This document shows positions 16,720-29,300 of a stretch of 64,000 nucleotides of DNA, piece after piece. The DNA lies in assembly GCA_017484285.1 (NCBI GenBank), contig JAFUTH010000007.1, positions 102,706 through 166,705 on the forward strand, written 5' to 3'. The translations under genes were made by a program, and so were the position numbers. Origin of the DNA: Treponema sp. (GTDB lineage: Bacteria; Spirochaetota; Spirochaetia; Treponematales; Treponemataceae). The notes under the pieces were generated by a model that was given only the letters and a program-made list of their open reading frames with translations, ran no database searches and was not told the origin of the DNA. Numbering within the stretch: the stretch's first letter is position 1; each line of letters opens with the position of its first letter.

Positions 16720-17871
16720 CTATAACACATTCTTGAGCGGAAGCGTTACGCGAACACCCGTCGCGAACACAAGCCCAGTGGGAATGTTCTGTGATGGCGG
16801 AAGTGCCGCGCCGTCCGTTCCGTTGAAGACAGTGTAGTGAATGTCCTGAATAAAAGAAATGAGCGTTTTGCCCGCCTTGAATGAGGGCGTTGAAAAGCAT
16901 ATGCCGAGGATTCCGGGAAAAAACGAATTCTCGATTTTCGTGTCGCCGTCACCTGGAAGCGTGGGACTCCCTATTGAGATGACCGGACCGGCGAACAGGC
17001 GAACAAATTCATTGAGGGTGAGTGAGAGCACGATGGGAATCTGAACGTTGTCCGTGCCTGCGTCATAGCGAATGTATGTACCGATGCCGGGCTGCAATGT
17101 CCTTCCGGCATAGCGCGCGTGAATCATCGTGTCGAAGCCGCGTGAGTTGAGCCTGAAATACTCGGGCGTACAAAAGCTCCAGTCGACAGAGAGGCTTGCG
17201 TCTAGTACGAGCGATTTGAGAAAGGAATCGTGCTCGGAACGGACGATTTTTTCGCTCGAAAAGCTTTTTCCTGCGCTGCGTGATGAAGAGTCGGCTGTTC
17301 CGCTTCCGTTGCTGTGCTCGACGACGCGCTCCGCATAGGTATTCGGGTCTGAGTCAGCGAGCAAGTCTGAGTTTGAAGCGGGCAAAAAGCGGCGCGTGCA
17401 GTAGTAGTGAGATTTCCAGTAAGATTCTTTGAGCGATGAGATGATGACACCGGTGTTCGGACCGTCGCTTGCTGCGTGAATGAATTGTGTTCCGCCGATG
17501 TACAAGCCTACGTGCGAAACGTCGCCGCTTCCCGTCGTCTTAAAAAACACCAGGTCGCCGGCTTCGCGCGTGTCGTCGTCGATTTCCCGGCTCGCGTTGA
17601 ACATTGCCTTTGTGGTGCGGGGAAGTTGGACGGAGATTGCCTCGCGCGAAACGGTGAAGATAAGCCCGGAGCAGTCGAATGAGTTCGGACCGATGCCCCC
17701 CGAAACATAGGGTTTTCCGATGAATTGCTTTGAATAGTCGACGAGCTTTTGCCGCGCTATCGCCGCTTCCGCGGGTGACATGGCGATGCTGTTCTGCGCG
17801 CACACATGCGGTACAATCAAGACAAAGAGAAAAAATGCGAGAGTGTAAACGACAACTTTTCGTGTAGTCAT
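16720..17871 (-). CDS. NlpC/P60 endopeptidase with a C-terminal barrel-like region
   Basis: A 383-residue secreted protein. After a signal peptide (cleavage near HVCAQ, residue 25) an NlpC/P60 domain spans about residues 38-165, with the full catalytic triad Cys67 (SFDCSGL), His120 (VSHVGLYIG) and His132 (FIHAASDG). Such enzymes cut peptide bonds in peptidoglycan stems. Residues 235-383 are rich in alternating aromatic and glycine strands (RYAGRTLQPGIGTYIRYD and following) that resemble an outer-membrane beta-barrel half. The combination is unusual; the tail may tether the enzyme to the outer membrane. Confidence 0.83.
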   Translation of the reverse strand: MTTRKVVVYTLAFFLFVLIVPHVCAQNSIAMSPAEAAIARQKLVDYSKQFIGKPYVSGGIGPNSFDCSGLIFTVSREAISVQLPRTTKAMFNASREIDDDTREAGDLVFFKTTGSGDVSHVGLYIGGTQFIHAASDGPNTGVIISSLKESYWKSHYYCTRRFLPASNSDLLADSDPNTYAERVVEHSNGSGTADSSSRSAGKSFSSEKIVRSEHDSFLKSLVLDASLSVDWSFCTPEYFRLNSRGFDTMIHARYAGRTLQPGIGTYIRYDAGTDNVQIPIVLSLTLNEFVRLFAGPVISIGSPTLPGDGDTKIENSFFPGILGICFSTPSFKAGKTLISFIQDIHYTVFNGTDGAALPPSQNIPTGLVFATGVRVTLPLKNVL

Positions 17872-17963
17872 ATTGATGAGTATCGGTGAAATTTTAACGC
17901 AATTTAATGGACGAAACGCAAAATTCGCTCGCTTTTTCTTGATTTTTCACTTACAGTATTCCT

Positions 17964-20900
17964 ATGTTAAAAAAGATTTTTACGATTGCTTTTCTTGCGC
18001 TTACAGTGCCTTTTTTCGCCGAGTCATCATTTTTTGACAATTATGTGTGCCGAACATGGAACTCTTTTGGCGGTCTCACCGGCACGACGGCGACGGACAT
18101 TATTCAGACGCGCGACGGATACATCAACATCGGAACATACGAAGGCTTGATTCGCTTTGACGGCGTTGAGTTCACGACCATCAAGCGCAGCCGCGACAAC
18201 GACTATCATTTTTCGTCAGTGCGTGTCATTCTTGAGGACAGGAACGGCAACGTCTGGCTCGGCTCAAACGATGAGGGCTTGCAAAAAATCTCGCGTGACG
18301 GCAACAAATACTACACCACCGAAAACGGTCTCCCGAACAATTCCGTGCGCGCGCTCTGCGAGGACAATCGCGGCAACATCTGGATTGGCACGGCGGCGGG
18401 AATCGTCTATCTCACTCCGGCGGGGCACTTAATCACGCCGCAGTTTCAGGCAGGCACGGTCTCAAAGGGAATCATTGCGATTTCGTTTTATTGCGATACG
18501 GCGGGGCAGGTCTGGCTCGTCACGGCGAACGAAAAAGGCTTGTTCAGGTTTTCTGACGGGCTTTTCTGCACGCTTCCAGAGCTTGATCAGTTCGGAAGCT
18601 ATTTCTGCACGTCAATCACGCAGGATTTAAAAGGCAATTTCTGGGTTGGCTTGGGCGACATGGGGCTTGTCCGCATCGTTGACGGCATGGTCAGCAAGAT
18701 CACGACGGGCACAATCGCCGACAGAAGCCCGGTGTGGGCGCAGTACGTTGCCAACGACGGCACTATCTGGTTTGGCTCAGAAAAAGGCATCGCGGTCTAC
18801 ACGCACGGAGAGTATTTCGACTACAATCTCCGCTCTGATTTGACGCTCGCGAAAATCAACAAAATCATCTGCGACCGCGAAGGCGGCATCTGGTTTGCGA
18901 CGGATCGAAACGGTATCGGGCGACTGACGCACGGCAAATTCAAGGTCACGAAACTCGGCACATCGGCGAACGCAATCACCGAGGACTTGCACAATCGCTT
19001 TTGGATTGGCACGGATAACGGCGTGTATTGTTACGTGGGCGACAAGCAGGTCTCGAACGCGCTCACCGAATTCACAAAAGGACTCCGCATCCGCCACCTT
19101 GAAACGGCACTCAACGGCGACATTCTTGTCAGCTGCTACACAAAGCCGTCGCAGGTTCGTTACAGCCCCGGCTCGCAGCGCATTCGCAACTGGACAACCG
19201 ATGACGGGCTTTCGGGCGACAAAGTGCGCGTCGCGATTGAGACAAGCCCCGACGAATTGTACGTCGGCACAACGACAGGCTTGAGTATTATCCATGCAGA
19301 CGGCTCAATCCGCTCGCTCAGGCAGCTCGACGGTCTCGAAAACGAATACATCATGTGCATCTACCGCGATTCGAACAATGTCGTGTGGGTCGGCACGGAT
19401 GGTGGCGGCATTTATCTCATCAGAAACGAGGCGATAATCGCGCACATCTCTTCTGACGACGGGCTTGCGGGAAACGTCATTTTCAAAATCTCGCAGGACA
19501 GAGACGGATTCTACTGGGTCTGCACGGGCACGGGCATCTCGCACTTCCCCGCGTTCGACAGCGCGCATTCAATCCCCTCAAAGTTTGAGAATCTGAACTC
19601 GGAGCAGGGGCTTGGCACCGACTCGGTGTTTCAGGCAATCCCCGACTCCGCGGGCAATTTGTGGATTACGAGCAACTACGGCATCGCGTCCGCCCCGCTC
19701 TCAGAATTCGTCGATTCGGCGGCGGGCAGGCTCGAGGCAGTGAGCGTCAAATTCTACAACCGGAACGACGGTCTCGACTCAGACGGTCCTACGTCAACGG
19801 CGCGCAGCATCTGTGACTCGCGCGGCAGAATGTGGTTCACGATGGTCGACGGGTTTGCGATTTATGACCCGCTCAAAGTGCGTGAGAATCCGGTCATGCC
19901 GCTCGTCCGCATTGAATCAGTAAAAATCGACAGCGTTGAGTACAAGAATCTCAAGCAGGAATTCGTCTTAAAACCGGGCACCAAGCGCGTTGAGATAAAA
20001 TTCACGGGGCTGTATTTTGACGCGCCGGAGCGATTGCAGTTCGCGCACCGGCTTACGAACTTTGAGGACTCGTTCGGCGCACCGAGTTTTGGGCGCGTCG
20101 TTTCGTACACAAACCTTGAGCCGGGCAAGCACACCTTCCTCGTGAGCGCAATCAACGGTGACGGCGTGTTTTCCGAAGAAGCCGAGGCAATGCTCTTCGT
20201 GCAAAAACCGTATTTCTATCAGATGCCGCTGTTCTGGATAATCGCGGTCATCGTGCTCATCGATATTCTCGGGGCAATCTTCTATCTCAAGCAGCGTGCC
20301 ATCAAGCTTGAGAACGCACGGCTCGAAAAAATGGTAAAAATCCGTACGCAAGAGCTTGCCGAAGAAAAAGACAAGTCCGACTATCTGCTGCGCTCAATCT
20401 TGCCCGACAAAATCGCGGAGGAGCTTCGAGACGGCATTCACTCAATCGGTGAAAACTTCTCCGACGTTACGCTCCTGTTCTCTGACATCGTTGGCTTTAC
20501 CAAAACATCGAGCGGCCACACGGCGCAGGAAATCGTCTCCGCGCTCAACGAATTGTTCAGCCGATTTGACGAGCGCGCGAAACGCATGGGCGTTGAGAAA
20601 ATCAAGACAATCGGTGACGCATACATGGCGGCGTGCGGTGTGCCGACTCCGCGCAAAGAGCACGCAAAGATTATGATTGACTTCGCCAAAGGCATGTACG
20701 AGGATTTGGCGGCATACAACGAGTCTGCTGACATTCAGTTCAATATCCGTATCGGGCTCAATTGCGGGCCGGTCACTGCGGGCGTCATCGGAAAAACAAA
20801 GTTCATCTATGACGTGTGGGGCAACACGGTAAACGTTGCGAGCCGCATGGAAAGCGCCTGTAATCCCGGGCACATTCGTGTGACGGAGGCGGTCAAACTG

Positions 20901-20993
20901 CATCTTGAAGGTACTGACGTGAAATTCTCTGAGCCAATCGAGTGTGACATCAAGGGAAAGGGTATCATGACAACCTACGAAATAGTATACTAG
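17964..20993 (+). CDS. Beta-propeller receptor fused to adenylyl cyclase
   Basis: A 1009-residue transmembrane receptor. Signal peptide to residue 20; about 13 two-component-regulator propeller repeats of the G-x-(I/V)-W-(I/L/V)-G type (residues 30-630), enough for two seven-bladed propellers; a Y_Y_Y-like domain (650-745); one membrane helix (about 750-772); a coiled-coil linker; and a class III cyclase (about 835-1009). The cyclase has both metal Asp residues (FSDIVGF and GDAYMA). The base-specifying Lys (KIKTIGD) and Asp (YDVWGNTVN) indicate ATP rather than GTP, and the transition-state Arg is in NVASRMES. It should sense a periplasmic ligand and make cAMP. TACAGT ends 6 nt before the ATG with no ribosome site. 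Confidence 0.93.
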   Translation: MLKKIFTIAFLALTVPFFAESSFFDNYVCRTWNSFGGLTGTTATDIIQTRDGYINIGTYEGLIRFDGVEFTTIKRSRDNDYHFSSVRVILEDRNGNVWLGSNDEGLQKISRDGNKYYTTENGLPNNSVRALCEDNRGNIWIGTAAGIVYLTPAGHLITPQFQAGTVSKGIIAISFYCDTAGQVWLVTANEKGLFRFSDGLFCTLPELDQFGSYFCTSITQDLKGNFWVGLGDMGLVRIVDGMVSKITTGTIADRSPVWAQYVANDGTIWFGSEKGIAVYTHGEYFDYNLRSDLTLAKINKIICDREGGIWFATDRNGIGRLTHGKFKVTKLGTSANAITEDLHNRFWIGTDNGVYCYVGDKQVSNALTEFTKGLRIRHLETALNGDILVSCYTKPSQVRYSPGSQRIRNWTTDDGLSGDKVRVAIETSPDELYVGTTTGLSIIHADGSIRSLRQLDGLENEYIMCIYRDSNNVVWVGTDGGGIYLIRNEAIIAHISSDDGLAGNVIFKISQDRDGFYWVCTGTGISHFPAFDSAHSIPSKFENLNSEQGLGTDSVFQAIPDSAGNLWITSNYGIASAPLSEFVDSAAGRLEAVSVKFYNRNDGLDSDGPTSTARSICDSRGRMWFTMVDGFAIYDPLKVRENPVMPLVRIESVKIDSVEYKNLKQEFVLKPGTKRVEIKFTGLYFDAPERLQFAHRLTNFEDSFGAPSFGRVVSYTNLEPGKHTFLVSAINGDGVFSEEAEAMLFVQKPYFYQMPLFWIIAVIVLIDILGAIFYLKQRAIKLENARLEKMVKIRTQELAEEKDKSDYLLRSILPDKIAEELRDGIHSIGENFSDVTLLFSDIVGFTKTSSGHTAQEIVSALNELFSRFDERAKRMGVEKIKTIGDAYMAACGVPTPRKEHAKIMIDFAKGMYEDLAAYNESADIQFNIRIGLNCGPVTAGVIGKTKFIYDVWGNTVNVASRMESACNPGHIRVTEAVKLHLEGTDVKFSEPIECDIKGKGIMTTYEIVY

Positions 20994-21018
20994 CGGTATA
21001 AAAACCGATGGAGGAATT

Positions 21019-22206
21019 ATGAAAAAAACAGTCGTCGGAATTGCGGCACTGCTCGCCGCAGGAATGATGATGAGTTCTTGCTCGTCAAAGAAATCTGATA
21101 CGATAAAAGTCGGATTGCTTCATTCTCTTTCGGGCACGATGACAATCAGCGAAACGCCTGTCCGTGATTCAGAGTTGCTTGCGATTTCAGAAATCAACGC
21201 GAACGGCGGCGTTCTCGGCAAACAGATTGTCGCGGTCGAAGAAGACGGCGAGAGTGACCCGCAGGTTTTTGCTGAAAAAGCGCGAAAGCTGCTCCAGGAC
21301 GAAAAGGTCGCCACGGTCTTCGGCTGCTGGACATCTCAGTCGCGCAAGGCAGTCAAGCCGGTTTTTGAGGAATTGTACGGTCTTTTGTGGTATCCCGTTC
21401 AGTACGAGGGTATGGAAGCAAGCCCGAACATCATGTACATGGGCGCGTCTCCAAACCAGCAGATTGTTCCGGCGGTTGATTATTGCGCGGAAACGCTCGG
21501 CAAAAACATGTTCTTGATTGGCAACGATTACGTCTTCCCGCGCACGGCAAACCGCATCATCAAGGCACAGCTCGCGCAGTTGGACGGAAATTGTCTCGGC
21601 GAGGAATATGTTCCGATGGGACACAAAGATTTTGCAAAAATCGTCTCTGAAATCAGTGCTTTGCATCCTGATGTCATTCTCAATACGCTCAACGGTGACT
21701 CGAACGTCGCGTTCTTTGCGGAGCTTGCAAAGCAGGGCATTACCTCAAACGAAATTGTCGTCATGAGTTTTTCAATCGCCGAGGAAGAAGTCTCAAAGAT
21801 GGATGTCAAAAAGCTCGCCGGTCATCTCGTTTCGTGGAACTACTACGAGACGACCCAGACGCCGCGCAACGAAAAGTTCGTCTCTGACTACAAAAATGCA
21901 TACGGCGAAGACCGCATGACCGCAGACCCCATCGAAGCGGGATACATCGCGGTGTACATGTGGGCGCAGGCGTGCGAAAAAGCGGGCACGTTCGACGTTG
22001 AGGCAGTCCGCGTCGCTGCGAAGGGTTTGAGCTTTACCGCACCAGAGGGCACGGTCACGATTGACGGCGGAAACCAGCATTTGTACAAGCAGGTCCGCAT
22101 CGGCAAGATAAACGAGCAGGGCTTGATTGATGAGGTGTGGGCAACGCCGTCTGCCGTAAAGCCCGATCCCTATTTGAGCACCTATCCGTGGGCGCGGGGA
22201 CTATAA
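21019..22206 (+). CDS. urtA: UrtA-like substrate-binding lipoprotein, orphan
   Basis: A 395-residue binding protein of the UrtA/AmiC/FmdD family, which in ABC transporters binds urea or short amides. The signal sequence ends MMMSSC, so it is a lipoprotein. Family landmarks are [37 protein letters not shown] and YPVQYEG. GGAGG precedes the ATG. No permease or ATPase gene (urtBCDE) is in the window. It lies 25 bp behind the propeller-cyclase, so the two are probably one operon, and it may present a ligand to that receptor instead of, or as well as, feeding a distant transporter. Substrate is inferred. Confidence 0.85.
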   Translation: MKKTVVGIAALLAAGMMMSSCSSKKSDTIKVGLLHSLSGTMTISETPVRDSELLAISEINANGGVLGKQIVAVEEDGESDPQVFAEKARKLLQDEKVATVFGCWTSQSRKAVKPVFEELYGLLWYPVQYEGMEASPNIMYMGASPNQQIVPAVDYCAETLGKNMFLIGNDYVFPRTANRIIKAQLAQLDGNCLGEEYVPMGHKDFAKIVSEISALHPDVILNTLNGDSNVAFFAELAKQGITSNEIVVMSFSIAEEEVSKMDVKKLAGHLVSWNYYETTQTPRNEKFVSDYKNAYGEDRMTADPIEAGYIAVYMWAQACEKAGTFDVEAVRVAAKGLSFTAPEGTVTIDGGNQHLYKQVRIGKINEQGLIDEVWATPSAVKPDPYLSTYPWARGL

Positions 22207-22244
22207 TTCACAGCTAGTAATGCTGAATGGAAAATGAGGTTCTT

Positions 22245-23180
22245 ATGAAACATATCATGCAGCAGTTGCAGGAAGCTGCGCTTAAAAACGGACCGTTGTG
22301 TGTCGGCTTGGACACAGATCCGTCGTATTTGCCGGAGTCAGTGCTGCACGTCTTTGACAGCCCGGCGCAGGCGATTCTTGCGTACAACAAAGAGATTATC
22401 AAGCGCGTCGCAGAAGACAAGTCGGCGTGCTGCTTTAAGATTCAGATTGCGTATTACGAGGCGATGGGTATCGAGGGCTTGCAGGCGTACATCGAGACAA
22501 TAAAGGCAGTCCACGAGGCTGGTTTTATCGCCATCAGCGACATCAAGCGCGGTGACATTGCGGACACGGCAAAGGCGTATGCGCGTGCCCATTTTGCAGG
22601 CGAATTCAAGACGGACATCATCACGATTAATCCGTACATGGGTTTTGACACGCTCAAGCCGTTCACCGAATACTGCAAGCCCAACACCGAAGCAGGCGGA
22701 AAGGGCATCTTCGTTCTTTTGCGCACGTCGAATCCCGGCATGGTCGACATCGAGCAGCAGGAGTTGCAGAGCGGCGGGCGCGTGCTCGACAAAACGGGGA
22801 GCGAGCTTGAGCGAATCAGCGCAGAGTTCAAGGCACTCTATCCAGAGCAGACATGCTCGCCCGTCGGCGCGGTCGTTGGCTGCACCGAAGAGAGCGATGC
22901 ACGCGCGCTCCGAGACGCGTACCCAGACATCTTCTTTTTGATTCCGGGCTATGGCGCGCAGGGCGGAGCGGCACGAATCGCGGCGACGCTCCTCGACAGG
23001 GCGGGCGGTACGGTCAATTCTTCTCGGGGCATCCTCTGCGCATGGAAAAAAGACGCAGCGCTTGCGCAAAAGCGAGATGAAGGCAATCTCTGCTTAAAGG
23101 ACATTGCCGATGCGGCGGCTCGTGCGTGCAAAGATTCCACCGCTGATTTGCTTGCCGCAAAAAAAGAACTGTTTTCTTGA
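22245..23180 (+). CDS. pyrF: Orotidine 5'-phosphate decarboxylase, type 2
   Basis: From the ATG at 22245, preceded by GAGG at 22235, the product is 311 residues. It catalyses the last step to UMP. Motifs are GPLCVGLDTDPS near the N-terminus, FKIQIAYYEAMG, the catalytic DIKRGDIADTAKAYA (K and D residues), LRTSNPG and the phosphate-binding PGYGAQGG. The spacing is that of the longer type 2 enzymes. It is separate from the pyrBI-pyrC operon and ends at a strong terminator. Confidence 0.95.
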   Translation: MKHIMQQLQEAALKNGPLCVGLDTDPSYLPESVLHVFDSPAQAILAYNKEIIKRVAEDKSACCFKIQIAYYEAMGIEGLQAYIETIKAVHEAGFIAISDIKRGDIADTAKAYARAHFAGEFKTDIITINPYMGFDTLKPFTEYCKPNTEAGGKGIFVLLRTSNPGMVDIEQQELQSGGRVLDKTGSELERISAEFKALYPEQTCSPVGAVVGCTEESDARALRDAYPDIFFLIPGYGAQGGAARIAATLLDRAGGTVNSSRGILCAWKKDAALAQKRDEGNLCLKDIADAAARACKDSTADLLAAKKELFS

Positions 23181-23196
23181 GATTTTAGACATTTTT

Positions 23197-23231
23197 GCTC
23201 CGTTGCGTTGGTAACGGGGCTTTTTTATTTT
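23197..23231 (+). terminator. Intrinsic terminator after pyrF
   Basis: GCTCCGTT (23197-23204) pairs with AACGGGGC (23213-23220) across an 8-nt loop, followed directly by TTTTTTATTTT. It separates pyrF from the giant lipoprotein gene. Confidence 0.9.
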
Positions 23232-23309
23232 CTAATTCTGCATGAAAATAAGGTTCGTTTAAGCAACATATCGTAAAATATGCCGATAATTCCTTTTAGG
23301 AGGAGACCC

Positions 23310-26300
23310 ATGAATAAAAAAAGTGTTTTCGAGTGTGTAAAGAAAGTAGGGGGGGGGGTATTAGTTCTCTTTTCGCTCCTCGCGTTTAATTCCTGCGGCG
23401 ACAATGCGGGCTTGGGCTCCTCTGTCGATACCGAAGCACCGAAACTTTCAATCGAGTATCCTCCCTTGTCTGCCATTATTCGACAGGGCTTCCAAGTCGG
23501 TGGTACGTGGACTGATGACAAAGGCGTTTCCTCTATCTCTATCACCGTTAGCAAAAATGAATCCGACACAACCACGCAAGTATACAGCGGTTCTGCAACG
23601 GTCAATTCTGATGGCACATGGCAAACAAGCCTTAACGCATACGACCCCGACAACGAAAAATATTACAATGGCTGGCAATTTTCCGACGGCTCATACGAAG
23701 TGTCGGCTATTGCTCGAGACGCGGCCGGACATACATCGGGAACATCATCACGTTCATTCGACATCGACAATACGCCGCCTGTGCTTGTCCTTACCAAGCC
23801 CACAACGATTGGCGGAAACACACCAAAAACATACGGGCGTTCTGTTCAACTTGAAGGCACATTCTCCGAATCCTGTTCTTCTGGAATCTCAACATTGACA
23901 GTCAGCTTTTATTCATCGGACGGCACAAAAATCGCTGACCAAGACTTTTCGGGCATCACCGATATGTCAAACGCAAATCCGCTCACTATCGCACAATACT
24001 ATGATGAGGAGAGTGAGCCTACGGAGACCGATGACAATTACATCAAATGGAAAATATACAATCTCCTCTATGGTGAGGACAATATTAGCACATATCGAAG
24101 CACGCAAGCAGGCATCACCGAGCAATTTTACTTTACTGTTACTGCTACAGATGCCGCACGAACGTACAACGATTTTGCGGGTGGCACGGTTGGTGCGACG
24201 GGTAACACGACCACCACGTATTATCGTGGTACGACGGATATGCTCAATTTGATTAACAGCAAAAAGACGAATTTCCCTAATTTTACGGTTGCCTCACTCA
24301 GAAATTATCTCAACAAAACTGACACAAGCTATGTGGGCAACGAAGAACTTGCCGAAATTATCAGTGCGGCGGCAAGCGTTTCCACAACGACAGAGGAAAC
24401 GGCACAGCTTGCTTCACGGGCTCTTGTAAACACGACCACATCAGACGGCGAGGTATACCTCACATTTTCAATCAACCCAAAGAACAACCCAACATACACT
24501 GTCAGCGGTCTTGCGCTTAATCCAGAGGCAAGTTCTTCCGATGATAATTACACCGATGGATATTACAAATATTACAGCGATTCGCCCATCGTGGTGAGTG
24601 TGTCGCCTGGTCTTGACGGCACAAACCTCGACACAAGCACAGTCACAATTTATTACACCAATGTTGACGTTGAGAACGCTGAAAAGCAACTTTTTTGGAC
24701 ATGGAACGAAGAAGTCGCGCTTGCATATGCGATGAACACGTACAACTTAAGCGAATCATCTGCGCGGACAGTTCTCACCGCTGATCCTGCCACGTATCGG
24801 TATACGGTCACATCTTCCGACGAAAACACTGATTCATTGCAAAAATCGTCAAGCCTGTCTTCGTCAAGTTTTGAAATCATCTTCGGAAACAATTATGTTT
24901 TCTCTGTTGAAGGCGCGGACATCGACGGACAGCCGATTGTAGAGTCCGATGCTGTAGGCTACGGTTTTGCAGCAACATCAAATTCTGCCGCACCGAGCCT
25001 TGTGATTGGCGACACCGACATCGTAAATTACAAAAACCTTACCACGCTTACGTCAATCACCGAATCTGTTCTCACGGAAGCCAAACTTTGTTTTGACGGT
25101 TGGGTTTCTACCGATACAGAACTCGGCTCGCTCACGTATACAGTTACACTCACTGATACCGCAAACTCGTCACTCAGCGCGGAACGAACGGGTAAACTCA
25201 CGTACACGCTTCGCGAAGACACGCAATATGTGTATGATTGGGCATTCAGCTTGACATCTTCCATTTACACAAGCGCAATGCAAAAAGTCGTTTCCGACGG
25301 CAGTGGATTGTACACGGTTGAAGTAAAAATCAGCGCGTCAAACGGCGAAGTTTCAAATCAGTCGCGCACCTACTATCTTGATACAAAAGCCCCGAGTATT
25401 TCAAACGTTACTATTTCAATAGGCTACACGAGCGGAGATATCATCTTCATCAACAACAATACGCCGTTCACGGTATCAGGCACAACGACAGACAATTATC
25501 TTATCGAAAAGACTGTTTTCACATTCATGGGTGTTGATTCTGACGGCAAAGCTACCACGGTTAGCAAAGAAAACACGAATATCAGCTGGAGTGGCACGAG
25601 CATCGACCTTTCTTCATTCGTGGCGCAATCAGCGACAGATGCTGTACTCGCCGTAACGGCGACCGACAGTGCGGGCAACATAAAAACCGCTGAATACAAC
25701 ATCGAATTTGATACAACCGTACCAGTTGGCGCACACGAAGTTGACAAAAAGAACAAAGACCTCGTGTTTCGCATTGGCGACTCTTCAAATGACTTGAGCG
25801 AGCTTACGGCATACAACAACGAGCTTACTGAGCTTGATGATACGCTCGACAAAGACGTTGGTGGCAAATATGCATCGGGTACATGGGGCAACGCGCAGAC
25901 CATTATGATTCGTGGTGACTTCATTGAAGAGGGCTCTGGGCTTGCGATGATATATTACAAACTCTTTGAGAAAGCCCCGAGCGAAGATGACATTGCCACG
26001 TTCTTCTCTGACTATGCCTCAGAAAAGGACGGAAGTTTTGCGCCGCTTTCAGAAAAAATCACGCGTCGTGTCTCATACACAAATGCGAGTGGCAACAAAG
26101 CATTCAAAGAAATTGATTCTTCATTCAAAACGACAATCACGGGGCTCGCAACAGGAAACAATTATCTCGTGCTTGTGGCAGTTGATAATGTTGGAAATGC
26201 GGGTGTAGACATGCTCACCGCAACCTATATCGCCGATGAGAGCGCAGAGTCAAACAATACATGGAACGGCGATGTCGCATGTTATTCGCTCAATGTGGAC

Positions 26301-29300
26301 ATTGAATCTCCAACGCTCAGTTCAACGACAAGCGGTGCACAGTACACAAACGGCGTGCAGAACATTTCGGTTGCAGGTACGATGACCGATGCTGATTCAG
26401 GAGCTTCTTCCGTTGTGTTGAGCGTCAATGGTCAAACTGTGGATGCAACTTTGACCGTCGCTGATTCCGATGGAACAGGCTCATGGAGCGCGGTAATTCC
26501 TGCGAGCACAATTCTTTCAGAACTCAGTTCTGGAACAACATACAATGTCAACGCAACTGTCACCGATAAGGCAGGAAACGCGAGCGCAAGCACTATCTTC
26601 ACATTGCAAGTTGACACAAAAGCTCCCACGCTCGCTATTACGACTCCTTCCGCAGGCTCAATAATAAACGGCACGGTCACCATGCAGGGAAGCGTTGCCT
26701 ATGAGGGTGCAACTCCCGAAACGCTTACCTTGTACTATTCAACAGCCGTTCCGAACTCTTCAAATGTTTCGGATTTCAAGCAAATCGCAAAAATCGGTGA
26801 TCCGTCAAAAATCTATAGCTGGACAATTAGCGACATTGACACCGTTCTTTATGCGGCTGTCTCGGAGACAAGCCCATCACTCCCGTTGTATATCATTCCC
26901 GTGGTTACGGATACAGCAGGGAACTGCACGATTTATACAGAATCGCTCGATGGCACAAAAACCTACTCGTTCACGTCCGGCTCGAATTATTTCACGTACA
27001 CCGTTGACCAAAACACAGACCGTCCGATTATTCAGATTACGAGCATGGACAATGCCGATTCATGGCTCGGAAGCGCGACAATCCGAGGTACGCTCAACGA
27101 TGACGATGGAATTGCTTCATTCGCCATTTCAGAGGACGGCGCAACATACAACCCTGTGACTGTTTCTAACGGAAGCTGGAGCTATATCATCAAAAGTGGT
27201 GATGGCGAAGGCATCACGCTATACTTCAAAGTGGTTGATAGTGCGGGCGCAACATTCACTACCGCCGCCGATTCACTGTTTGCGCGACCGTATTATCTCT
27301 TCTCAGGCACAACGGCAAGCGATTATCAGAGCGCGAACACTTTCACGGATTATGGATTTGATAACAAGACCGCTCTTTCTGTAAATCTTGATGTTCAATC
27401 TCCAAAAATCTCAACGGCAGGAATGGCAATCGCAAGTAGCATGGACGCACTTGCTGATGTGAGCGATGTTGCCGCAGATACGAGCGAGACATACACTATC
27501 AGCGCAAAACGCTATGCGGGCGGCGATTCAAAATATCTTAAACTATATGTGCCAGCATTTGACGACAACTTGAGCGCGGTAACAATTTCCATCGCCGATA
27601 CCACTTCAAATTCAACGGAAACGCAGTCGTACAGCTATGTGTCTTCTGGGGCATCAAAGGCAATTACAGAAGACAGCTACGCGCTCACAGCGACTTCACA
27701 GAAAATCACTGTTGATTCTGTTGAATACACATATTACGAAACTGCACCGATTCTCGTTTCTGCGGCTTCATCTGGTTCAAAGACATTCACTATTTCAGTG
27801 AGCGATAAAGCGGGAAACACCACGCCGGCAACGTATCCATTCACCGTTGACAACACAGGTCCTGACACAATCACAGTCACAAGTCCGTCTTCAACAGATG
27901 AAATCACGGGAACAGCGACAATCACAGGAACGGCAAGCGATTCTGGAGTCGGCATTGAAAGCATCGAATGGCTCATTCCGCCAAAAAACTACACTTCTTC
28001 AGTGAGTGATGAAACGCTGAGTGGCTATGAAGGCTGGACAAGCTCAAATAACACAGGCACTGTCTCCATCTGGAAATTCAAATTCACTGCGGGAAGCACT
28101 ACGGATTTGACCGCTTATGATGATGACAATGTGTATGCCGTTGCGTATGATGAAGACAGCCAAACGTACAGAATACCGCTTTTCTTCAAGACGACAGACT
28201 TGCTCGGTAACTACTACATCGACCGAAGCTACTACATCATGCACAATCCCGACGCTGACCGCCCTGTCACCGAATTCAGTTATCCGACAGATTCTGACTA
28301 CGACACAGACCTTTCATTCGTTACGCTCGCGGGCACAATCCGAACGAGTGGCACGGTTGAAGTTCCTTCGGGAACCGTTGATGTTGGGCAGGTGTACGTT
28401 CAGATTGGTACAGTTGCAGAGAGTGGCGACATCACATGGTCTGCCGCAAATGCAACGCTTGCTTCAGAGTTTGCGACGCTCGGCGGAGTTCATACAAAAG
28501 CAACGCTTGACGAAAGCTACACGGCAACAACCGACGGTACAACAACGAGCGCGGTCAAATACGTCGATGATGATTGGTGGGGCATTCCCGCGACAACAAA
28601 GACGGCGACATGGAATTTGTCACTCAATACAGACGGCAATCTCAATCCCTCAAGCGAGGACAGCACGACTAACATTGCAATCCGAGCTTGTGCAATTAAT
28701 GCAGACGGCAAAATGGGCAACTGGAGTGAAATATATTACATTCATGTTGACTCAAATGCGCCGAGCCAGAGCGCGGAAATGCGCCAGTACACAAGTTTTG
28801 TTGATGCGACTGCCGAAACTTCATCAACCATCAAAGTCTCAAAAGAATATGCGTCAGAAATGTATCTCAAGGGCACGTGGTATCTTGTCGTTACATTGTC
28901 AGACAATGACTCGCTCGCTTCCGATACGCTTTCAGTAAAACGCGGTTCAGCAAATACAGCCTATTCTCAAACCGAAAAAACGTGGACGTATACAGACGGC
29001 ACAACCTCAAACGGCGACACTCCGTTCGACGGAAAAAACATTTCATCAGTTACAAAGACGCTGTATATCCCGATAAAGACCGAAGAAATGGTATCGTCAA
29101 CGGTGAGCTATACGGTCTACATTGCCGACGAATCGGGCTATTCAAGTACGATGACGTACAGCTTCTATATTGACAATACTGCACCTGAGATTGCTACATT
29201 GACAGGCAATGATAATGACCTCTTGGCCGAAAGCGATGTGCCGCTCGTCGCAAATTCAAACTATGTCTACACGCTTGGAAGCAAAATCAGCGAAGAAGGC

